Source: Pelomonas sp. SE-A7
GTDB lineage: Bacteria; Pseudomonadota; Gammaproteobacteria; Burkholderiales; Burkholderiaceae_C
Direction of reading: 5' to 3'
Length of the DNA stretch: 64,000 nucleotides
NCBI RefSeq assembly: GCF_030345705.1
Contig: NZ_JAUASW010000001.1
Location: forward strand, 2,728,001-2,792,000
The position numbers and the translations under genes are program-made. Of the stretch, positions 58,072 to 64,000 are shown one piece after another (within the stretch, counting starts at the first letter, position 1; each line of letters starts with the position of its first letter). Under the pieces are notes generated by a model. The model was not told the origin of the DNA and ran no database searches. It worked only from the letters and a program-made list of their open reading frames with translations.

Positions 58072-59727
58072 ATGCTGAACAAACTGACTGTGGCCTGGCG
58101 CCTGAGCATCCTGGTGGCCGTGATGGCCATCGCGATGCTGCTGATCGGATTCGCCGGCCTGCGCGGCATGGACTTCAGCAATGCCAAGCTGAAGACGGTC
58201 TACGAGGACCGGACGGTCGCGCTGGTGCAGCTGAGCAAGATCATGGACGCCGCCTACCAGGTTCGGGTCAACCTGCTCAAGCTGGCGCGTGCCACCAGCG
58301 CGGCCGAGGCCGAACCGCTGCTCCAGCGCATCACGCGCGAGGATGGCAACTACGACAAGAACATCAAGGCCTATCTGGCGACCTATCTGACGCCGGAGGA
58401 AAAGAAGCTGGCCGACGACTTCGTGCCGGCCTACAACGCCTTCCGCGAGACCGGCGGCAAGGTGATGGCCGCCCACAAGGCCGGCGACAACGCCGGGGCC
58501 CTGGCCACCATGCAGGCGGCCGACGAGCAGTTCCGCACCGCGCGAGCCGCGCTGGGCAAGCTGCAGGAGCTGCAGGAGAACGTGGCCGAGGAAGAGTTCA
58601 AGGGCGCCGTGGCCCAGTCGGAATCGACCACCAAGCTCAACATCGGCCTGATCGTCGGCGGCCTGGCCATCGGCGTTCTGCTGGCCTTCTTCATCATCCG
58701 CAACCTGCTGGCCCAGCTCGGCGGCGAGCCCGACTATGCGGCCGACATGGTGCGCGAGGTGGCGGCCGGCAACCTGACCGTGGACATCCAGACCAAGCCG
58801 GGTGACCACAAGAGCCTGCTGGCGGCCATGAAGGTCATGGTCGAGAAGCTGTCGCAGGTCGTGTCCGAGGTCAGCAATGGCGCCGAGGGCATCACCGGCG
58901 CGGCCGAGCAGGTCAGCGCCACGGCCCAGTCGCTGTCGCAGGCCACCAGCGAGCAGGCGGCCGGCGTCGAGGAGACCAGCGCCTCGGTCGAGCAGATGAC
59001 CGCCTCCATCGCCCAGAACACCGAGAACGCCAAGGTCACCGACGCCATGGCCTCCAAGGCCGCCACCGAGGCCGCCGAGGGCGGCGAGGCGGTCAAGTCC
59101 ACGGTGTCGGCGATGAAGCAGATCGCCAAGAAGATCGTCATCATCGACGACATCGCCTACCAGACCAACCTGCTGGCCCTGAACGCCGCCATCGAGGCGG
59201 CCCGCGCCGGCGAGCATGGCAAGGGCTTTGCGGTCGTGGCCGCCGAGGTGCGCAAGCTGGCCGAGCGCAGCCAGGTCGCGGCCCAGGAGATCGGCGAGGT
59301 CGCGACCAACAGCGTGGAACTGGCCGAGCGCGCCGGCCACCTGCTGGACGAGATCGTGCCCAACATCAAGAAGACCTCGGACCTGGTGCAGGAGATCACC
59401 GCCGCCAGCGAAGAGCAGAGCTCGGGCGTCAGCCAGATCAACTCGGCCGTCAGCCAGCTCAGCCAGACCACGCAGCAGAACGCCGCCGGCTCCGAGGAAC
59501 TGGCCGCCACGGCCGAGGAGATGTCCAGCCAGGCCGAGGAACTGCAGACCATCATTTCCTTCTTCCGCGTGTCCGGCAGCGCTGCCCGCAGCATGGCGGC
59601 GCCGCGCCGAAGCAGCGGCGGCGGCTCGCGCGGCCGACGGGCTGCGGCCCATGCACCCTCGGCCAGCGATGGCAAGTCGGCGTTCAGCGACGTCGAGCCC
59701 GACGAATCCATGTTCACCAAGTACTGA
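58072..59727 (+). CDS. Methyl-accepting chemotaxis protein
   Basis: 551 residues. TM1 (LSILVAVMAIAMLLIGFAGL), then a four-helix-bundle (4HB_MCP) periplasmic sensor (about 35-190). TM2 (IGLIVGGLAIGVLLAFFII) is followed by HAMP and a long cytoplasmic coiled coil. Its tip DDIAYQTNLLALNAAIEAAR is the CheA/CheW contact site. Glu/Gln-rich stretches flanking the tip (EETSASVEQMTASI, GSEELAATAEEMSSQAEELQ) hold candidate methylation sites. The tail is Ser/Arg-rich and ends ESMFTKY, without a canonical NWETF pentapeptide. A strong AGGAG site is 8 bases before the ATG. Ligand unknown. Confidence 0.95.
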   Translation: MLNKLTVAWRLSILVAVMAIAMLLIGFAGLRGMDFSNAKLKTVYEDRTVALVQLSKIMDAAYQVRVNLLKLARATSAAEAEPLLQRITREDGNYDKNIKAYLATYLTPEEKKLADDFVPAYNAFRETGGKVMAAHKAGDNAGALATMQAADEQFRTARAALGKLQELQENVAEEEFKGAVAQSESTTKLNIGLIVGGLAIGVLLAFFIIRNLLAQLGGEPDYAADMVREVAAGNLTVDIQTKPGDHKSLLAAMKVMVEKLSQVVSEVSNGAEGITGAAEQVSATAQSLSQATSEQAAGVEETSASVEQMTASIAQNTENAKVTDAMASKAATEAAEGGEAVKSTVSAMKQIAKKIVIIDDIAYQTNLLALNAAIEAARAGEHGKGFAVVAAEVRKLAERSQVAAQEIGEVATNSVELAERAGHLLDEIVPNIKKTSDLVQEITAASEEQSSGVSQINSAVSQLSQTTQQNAAGSEELAATAEEMSSQAEELQTIISFFRVSGSAARSMAAPRRSSGGGSRGRRAAAHAPSASDGKSAFSDVEPDESMFTKY

Positions 59728-59742
59728 GCCGCGGAGCCTGCG

Positions 59743-60273
59743 ATGAGCAACAACGCCCTCGCTACCCGTCCGGGCCTGGCCGGCATGGCCGGGTCCGCCC
59801 AGTACCTGCTGTTCGCGCTCGGCGACGAGACCTATGGCATAGGCATTCTCTCGATCAAGGAGATCATCGAGTACGGCGGCGTCACGCCCGTGCCCATGAT
59901 GCCGGCCACGATACGCGGCGTGATCAACCTGCGCGGCTCGGTCGTGCCGGTAATGGACCTGGCGGTGCGCTTCGGCAAGCCGCCCAGCACCATAGGCCGG
60001 CGCTCCTGCATCGTGATCGTCGAGATCGAGAACGAGGGCGAGCAGCAGGTCATTGGCGTGGTGGTCGACTCGGTCAGCTCGGTGCAGGAGATTGCCGGCA
60101 GCGACATCGAGCCGCCGCCGTCCTTCGGCCTCAAGATCGCCAGCAGCTTCGTCGCCGGCATAGGCAAGGTGCTGGGGCGCTTCGTCATCCTGCTGGATGT
60201 GCAGCAGGTCCTGTCGATGGAAGAACTCGGCGCCCTGCAGAGCGAGCAGCTGGTGCGCCTCGCGCAGGCCTGA
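59743..60273 (+). CDS. cheW: Chemotaxis coupling protein CheW
   Basis: 176 residues with one CheW (SH3-like double barrel) domain: YLLFALGDETYGIGILSIKE, VTPVPMMPATIRGVINLRGS and VVPVMDLAVRFG are diagnostic, as is VIGVVVDSVSSVQEI in the second barrel. A short N-terminal tail and about 15 extra C-terminal residues are present. It bridges the two receptors and CheA in the cytosolic array. It lies 15 bases after the MCP gene. Confidence 0.95.
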   Translation: MSNNALATRPGLAGMAGSAQYLLFALGDETYGIGILSIKEIIEYGGVTPVPMMPATIRGVINLRGSVVPVMDLAVRFGKPPSTIGRRSCIVIVEIENEGEQQVIGVVVDSVSSVQEIAGSDIEPPPSFGLKIASSFVAGIGKVLGRFVILLDVQQVLSMEELGALQSEQLVRLAQA

Positions 60274-60291
60274 CAGGAGCACGGCGAACCG

Positions 60292-61095
60292 ATGGTGATC
60301 GAGATCAGCGACCAGGAGTTCGCACGCTTCCAGGGCTTCATCTTCGAGGCGGCCGGCATCACCCTGGGTCCGTCCAAGAAGGCCCTGGTCAGCGGGCGGC
60401 TGGAGAAGCGGCTGCGCCACCACCGGCTGCAGAGCTACTCCGAATACCTCAGCCTGCTGGCCAGCCAGAGCAATCCGGAAGAAATCCAGCAGGCCATCGA
60501 CCTGCTGACCACCAACGAGACCTACTTCTTCCGCGAGCAGCGCCACTTCGAGCTGCTGCGCGAGCGCGCCGAAGCCGCCCGCAAGCAGCGCCGTCCGCTG
60601 CGCGTCTGGAGCGCCGCCTGCTCCACCGGCGAGGAGCCCTACAGCATCGCCATGGTGCTGGCCGAGCTGCAGGCCGACCTGCCCTGGGAGCTGCTGGCCT
60701 CGGACATCTCCACCAAGGTGCTGAAGCGGGCCCGCATAGGCCACTATCCTGAAAGCCGCACCACGCAGATTCCGCTGGAGCTGCGCAAGCGCTTCTGCCT
60801 CAAGGGCACGGGTGAGCATGCCGGCACCATGCTGGTCGAACGAGGGCTGCGCCAGCGGGTCAACTTCATGCAGATCAACCTGGACCGGCCGCTGCCCGCC
60901 ATCGGCAACTTCGACCTGATCTTCCTGCGCAACGTGATGATCTACTTCAGCACCGACACCAAGCGCCGCGTCGTGGCCCGGCTGCTGCCTCAGCTGCGCG
61001 AGGACGGCCTGCTGCTGGTCGGTCATTCCGAGACGCTGAACGACGTCAGCGACGACGTGGTCGCCCTGCGGCCCTCGATCTACCAACGCCGCTGA
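60292..61095 (+). CDS. cheR: Chemoreceptor glutamate methyltransferase CheR
   Basis: 267 residues. The N-terminal helical domain (about 1-75, DQEFARFQGFIFEAAGITLG) is joined to a SAM methyltransferase. LLTTNETYFFREQRHFELLR precedes the SAM loop SAACSTGEEPYSIAMVL, and FDLIFLRNVMIYFS is the conserved motif near the active site. It transfers methyl groups from SAM to receptor glutamates. Coding starts 18 bases after cheW, with AGGAG upstream. Confidence 0.95.
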   Translation: MVIEISDQEFARFQGFIFEAAGITLGPSKKALVSGRLEKRLRHHRLQSYSEYLSLLASQSNPEEIQQAIDLLTTNETYFFREQRHFELLRERAEAARKQRRPLRVWSAACSTGEEPYSIAMVLAELQADLPWELLASDISTKVLKRARIGHYPESRTTQIPLELRKRFCLKGTGEHAGTMLVERGLRQRVNFMQINLDRPLPAIGNFDLIFLRNVMIYFSTDTKRRVVARLLPQLREDGLLLVGHSETLNDVSDDVVALRPSIYQRR

Positions 61096-61109
61096 GCCGG
61101 AGCCCCTGC

Positions 61110-61625
61110 ATGCCCGAATCCAGCGTCATCAAGGTCTACCTGCTGCCCGGCGAGCATGCAGCCGGCGATGCGCGGCTGCGCATAGGCACGCTGCTGGGCT
61201 CCTGCGTCTCGGTCACCCTCTGGCAGCCGCAGCTGCGGGTGGGGGCGATGTCGCACTTCGTGCTGCCAGGCTCCAACCTGGACCGGGGGCTGCCGCCCAA
61301 CGGCCGCTATGCCGAGGACTCGCTGGAGCTGATGCTGGAAGACTTGCGCCAGCTGGGCGCCCGCGCCGAGGACTGCGAGGCCAAGGTCTTCGGCGGCGGT
61401 GCAATGTTCGAGCCGCGCCCGGGTCGGCCCGTGGCCGACATAGGCCGCAAGAACGGCGAAGCCGCCAAGGCCATGTTGATGAAGCGCCGGATACGCATCG
61501 TTTCCGAAAGCCTGTTCGATGCCGGCCACCGGCGCATAGTCTTCCATGTGCGCAACGGCGAGGTCTGGGTCCGACACGGCAAGCCGGAGGACGGGCAGCG
61601 CATGGCCAGGGAGTACGCGTCATGA
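61110..61625 (+). CDS. cheD: Chemoreceptor glutamine deamidase CheD
   Basis: A 171-residue papain-like deamidase converting receptor glutamines to glutamate and possibly interacting with CheY phosphatases. Catalytic Cys32 in TLLGSCVSVTLW and His49 in AMSHFVLPG are in place; the third residue is probably the Thr/Ser in the same fold. FGGGAMF and IGRKNGEAAKAML are family features. The stop overlaps the cheB start by 4 bases (ATGA). Confidence 0.95.
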   Translation: MPESSVIKVYLLPGEHAAGDARLRIGTLLGSCVSVTLWQPQLRVGAMSHFVLPGSNLDRGLPPNGRYAEDSLELMLEDLRQLGARAEDCEAKVFGGGAMFEPRPGRPVADIGRKNGEAAKAMLMKRRIRIVSESLFDAGHRRIVFHVRNGEVWVRHGKPEDGQRMAREYAS

Positions 61626-62713
61626 CGATCAAGGTCATGGTGGTCGACGATTCGGCGGTGGTGCGCCAGGTGCTCGGCGGCCTGCTGGACCGCGCGCCCG
61701 GCATCGAGCTGCTGCATGCGGTCTCCGACCCGCTGATGGCCATAGAGCGGATGAAGACCCAGTGGCCCGACGTGATCGTGCTGGACGTGGAAATGCCGCG
61801 CATGGACGGCATCACCTTCCTGCGCAAGCTGATGGCCGAACGGCCCACGCCCGTGGTGATCTGCTCCACGCTGACCGAGAAGGGCGCACAGACCACGATG
61901 GAAGCCTTGTCGGCCGGCGCCGTTGCCATCGTCACCAAGCCCAAGCTGGACCTGAAGAACTTCCTGCAGTCCAACGCCTCCGAGCTGATCTCCGCCGTGC
62001 GCAGCGCCGCCGGCGCCAATGTCAGCCGCCTGGCCGCGCGCGCCACGGCGCCGCCGCCGCAGGCCCGTACCAAGAACACGGCCGACGTCATCCTGCCTCC
62101 GGCCAGCGAGGCTCGCGCGATGGCGCAGACCACCGAGAAGGTCGTGGCCATAGGCACCTCGACCGGCGGCACCCAGGCGCTGGAGGAAGTCCTGACGGCC
62201 CTGCCCCGCGTCAGCCCCGGCATCGTCATCGTGCAGCACATGCCCGAGAAGTTCACCGCGGCCTTTGCCGCGCGACTCGACCAGATCTGCGAGATCACGG
62301 TCAAGGAAGCGGTCCATGGCGACCGGGTCGCGCCGGGCCGGGCCCTGATAGCGCCGGGCGGCAAGCACATGCTGCTCAAGCGCAATGGGGCCCAGTATTT
62401 CGTCGAGGTGGTGGACGGCCCGGTGGTCAACCGTCACCGGCCCTCGGTCGACGTGCTGTTCCGCTCGGTGGCGCGCTGTGCCGGCGCCAATGCGCTGGGC
62501 ATCATCATGACCGGCATGGGCGACGACGGCGCAGCCGGCCTGCTCGAGATGCACCAGGCCGGCGCCCTCACCGTGGCCCAGGACGAGGCCAGCTGCGTGG
62601 TGTTCGGCATGCCCAAGGAGGCGATCAAGCGCGGCGGCGTGGACAAGATCGTGCCGCTGTCAGCGATTGAGCGCGAGATCCAGGCGGTCTCCAGCAAGGG
62701 AGGCCTGCGATGA
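61622..62713 (+). CDS. cheB: Protein-glutamate methylesterase CheB
   Basis: 363 residues: receiver domain with phosphorylation Asp55 (VIVLDVEMPRMDG), a linker of about 40 residues, and the C-terminal methylesterase. The catalytic triad lies in VAIGTSTGGTQALEEVL (Ser), IVQHMPEKFTAAFA (His) and IMTGMGDDGAAGL (Asp). It removes receptor methyl groups when phosphorylated by CheA. ATGA overlaps with both cheD and the next gene couple translation of the three. Confidence 0.96.
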   Translation: MTIKVMVVDDSAVVRQVLGGLLDRAPGIELLHAVSDPLMAIERMKTQWPDVIVLDVEMPRMDGITFLRKLMAERPTPVVICSTLTEKGAQTTMEALSAGAVAIVTKPKLDLKNFLQSNASELISAVRSAAGANVSRLAARATAPPPQARTKNTADVILPPASEARAMAQTTEKVVAIGTSTGGTQALEEVLTALPRVSPGIVIVQHMPEKFTAAFAARLDQICEITVKEAVHGDRVAPGRALIAPGGKHMLLKRNGAQYFVEVVDGPVVNRHRPSVDVLFRSVARCAGANALGIIMTGMGDDGAAGLLEMHQAGALTVAQDEASCVVFGMPKEAIKRGGVDKIVPLSAIEREIQAVSSKGGLR

Positions 62714-63936
62714 CGGAGCTGCATGACCGCGTGGTTCTCGTCGTTGAAGACAGCCAGGTGCAGCGCAACCACCTGGTCAACCTGATGCAGCAGCTGCATT
62801 TCGGCACCGTGCTGCAGGCCAGCGACGGCCTCGATGCGCTGCGCGTGCTGGACCAGCATCCCGACCAGTCCGTCTACCTGGTGCTGACCGACATCGACAT
62901 GCCGGGCATGGACGGCATCGAACTGATAGGCCGCCTGGCCGAGCGCAGCGACGTGGACAACCTGATTGCGATGAGTGCGCGTGACCCGCGTCTGCTGGAG
63001 ACGGTCGAGAGCCTGACCGCCGAGAGCAGCAGCCTGCACCTGCTGGGCACCTTGACCAAGCCGGTGACGCCGGAGGCGCTCTCGCGCATGCTGCTCGGCG
63101 CCGAGCAGAAGCCGCAGCGCCGCAGCGGACCGGCCGCCGCCGAGGTCTGCCTGGACGAGATCCGCGCCGGCCTGGAGGCCAACCAGTTCCTGCCCTTCGT
63201 CCAGCCCAAGGTGGCGGTGGCCAGCGGCCTGGTCAAGGGCGTCGAGGCCCTGGCCCGCTGGCGCCATCCGGAGCGCGGCCTGGTACCGCCCGGCGCCTTC
63301 ATCCCGGTGGTCGAGGGCTCGCCGCTGATGGCCCAGTTCACGCTGGTCATGGTCGAGAACTCCTTGCGCTGGCTGCGCGAATGGCAGCGCGCCCTGCCTT
63401 CGCTGACGCTGTCGCTGAACCTCTCGGCCGACGACCTGGCCGACCAGGGCTTCGTCGACCGGCTGATGGCCCTGGTCCAGGCCTACGAGGTGCCGCCACG
63501 CTCGCTGACCTGGGAGGTCACCGAAACCATGATCATGAGCAGCCAGGCGCTGGCCAATCTGGCACGGCTGGGGCTCAAGGGTTTCGGCCTGTCCATGGAC
63601 GACTACGGCATCGGTTATTCATCGATGCAGACCCTGTCGCGCAGCCCGTTCACCGAGCTGAAGATCGACCGCATCTTCGTGGACGGCGCGGCCGAGCGCG
63701 CCAACCGCCGGGCCATCCTGGTCAGCTCGCTGGACATGGGGCGGCGTCTGGGCATTGCCACCGTGGCCGAGGGCGTGGAGACCGTGGCCGACTGGCAGCT
63801 GCTGCGCGAGTTGGGCTGCGACGTGGCCCAGGGCTATCTGGTCGCGCGGCCCATGCCGGCCGAGGAGCTGATCCCCTGGGCCCGCGCGAACCGCGCACGG
63901 CTGCGCGGCCTGGCGGACGGCAGCGGCGGCGACTGA
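62710..63936 (+). CDS. Receiver-EAL response regulator, probable c-di-GMP phosphodiesterase
   Basis: 408 residues. The N-terminal receiver has phosphorylation Asp61 (VLTDIDMPGMDG) and Lys in LTKPVTPEAL. The C-terminal EAL domain (about 145-395) keeps the catalytic set: Glu in KGVEALARWRHP, Asn in LSLNLSADDL, Glu in VTETMIM, the Asp pair in MDDYGIGYSS, Lys in LKIDR and Glu in AEGVETVADW, with QGYL near the end. Hydrolysis of c-di-GMP to pGpG under CheA control is therefore expected (RocR/VieA-like layout). It overlaps cheB by 4 bases, so it belongs to the che operon. Confidence 0.93.
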   Translation: MTELHDRVVLVVEDSQVQRNHLVNLMQQLHFGTVLQASDGLDALRVLDQHPDQSVYLVLTDIDMPGMDGIELIGRLAERSDVDNLIAMSARDPRLLETVESLTAESSSLHLLGTLTKPVTPEALSRMLLGAEQKPQRRSGPAAAEVCLDEIRAGLEANQFLPFVQPKVAVASGLVKGVEALARWRHPERGLVPPGAFIPVVEGSPLMAQFTLVMVENSLRWLREWQRALPSLTLSLNLSADDLADQGFVDRLMALVQAYEVPPRSLTWEVTETMIMSSQALANLARLGLKGFGLSMDDYGIGYSSMQTLSRSPFTELKIDRIFVDGAAERANRRAILVSSLDMGRRLGIATVAEGVETVADWQLLRELGCDVAQGYLVARPMPAEELIPWARANRARLRGLADGSGGD

Positions 63937-63942
63937 GCAGGC

Positions 63943-64000
63943 TCAGGTCGAACGCAGCACCGCCAGCTCGCCTGACGAGAGCCAGGTCGCGGCCGAACGA
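63943..64000 (-). CDS. Possible 3' end of a gene running into the window, partial
   Basis: A minus-strand frame enters at the window edge and stops with TGA at 63943-63945; its last residues read WLSSGELAVLRST. It lies 6 bases after the EAL gene stop in convergent orientation. The fragment is only about 18 residues, so neither function nor reality can be judged. Confidence 0.3.
   Translation of the reverse strand, partial: RSAATWLSSGELAVLRST

Noticed and set aside
55762..61086. A 1774-codon open frame antisense to the che operon
   Set aside because: It is a by-product of strong G/C third-position bias, which removes stop codons from the complementary frame. The translation is low-complexity Gly/Ala/Leu/His without domains, while the sense strand holds six clear che genes.
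63943..64000. Second CheB/CheR or CheZ gene after the EAL gene
   Set aside because: The 3' fragment at the window edge is on the opposite strand and is too short to show any such similarity.

Overview
The window is GC-rich chromosomal DNA of a betaproteobacterium. It is most likely from the order Burkholderiales, in the Rubrivivax / Roseateles / Pelomonas / Leptothrix group. Support comes from very strong G/C at third codon positions, from the neighbourhoods apaG - 'Gcr recombinase' - mltA and rsmB - DUF4390 - ntrY - ntrX, from a BirA without a DNA-binding domain, and from a cluster of SET, BLUF and GlyGly-CTERM-type genes. Species-level assignment is inference. Apart from one small anomalous patch next to tRNA-Phe I see no phage, transposon, CRISPR array or plasmid signature. 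Coding density is very high, and several neighbouring stop codons abut or overlap.

Layout. 1-4205: 3' part of an RND efflux permease, then a LysP-type amino-acid permease. 4206-6698 (minus): rpe, then a compact run of a periplasmic solute-binding protein, an unknown basic protein and tag. 6746-11677: apaG, a membrane protein of the so-called site-specific recombinase family, an overlooked 43-residue membrane protein on the other strand, mltA, a DUF427 gene, a 78-aa unknown and a lipoprotein. 11720-19584: an alpha-2-macroglobulin homologue with an intact thioester motif, translationally coupled to pbpC. 19604-21335: a haloacid-dehalogenase-type hydrolase and an exported alpha/beta hydrolase. 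21370-23375: an exported protein of unknown family with unusual composition, plus a small lipoprotein. 23591-23666: tRNA-Phe(GAA).

23765-28716 (minus): rsmB, DUF4390, ntrY and a shortened ntrX. 28791-31261: folE, a BLUF photoreceptor, a LemA-like protein and queC. 31570-38915: a large lipoprotein with an M30-like metallopeptidase domain, proA, an AEC transporter and a PAS histidine kinase. 38963-45804: topB, a SET-domain protein methyltransferase, birA, a SPOR-like protein and a subtilase with a polyglycine/hydrophobic/arginine C-terminus. 45955-50488: gapA and tkt (Calvin/pentose-phosphate enzymes, as is rpe), a hemerythrin-like protein and murU.

50489-63936: a signalling block. A two-component-propeller diguanylate cyclase points left. 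A ten-gene chemosensory operon points right: an MCP-like protein without a sensor domain, cheY, a STAS protein, cheA, an MCP, cheW, cheR, cheD, cheB and a receiver-EAL phosphodiesterase. Enzymes that should make and degrade c-di-GMP therefore bracket the che genes. CheA carries, between its N-terminal and dimerisation regions, two copies of a motif resembling the MshEN c-di-GMP-binding repeat. That is the observation here most likely to be new biology.

A second general observation is that at least six genes have a sigma70-like -10 element ending 6-8 bases before the start codon (apaG, the solute-binding protein, rsmB, proA, murU, the diguanylate cyclase). This suggests leaderless transcripts, and it was used to choose several start codons.
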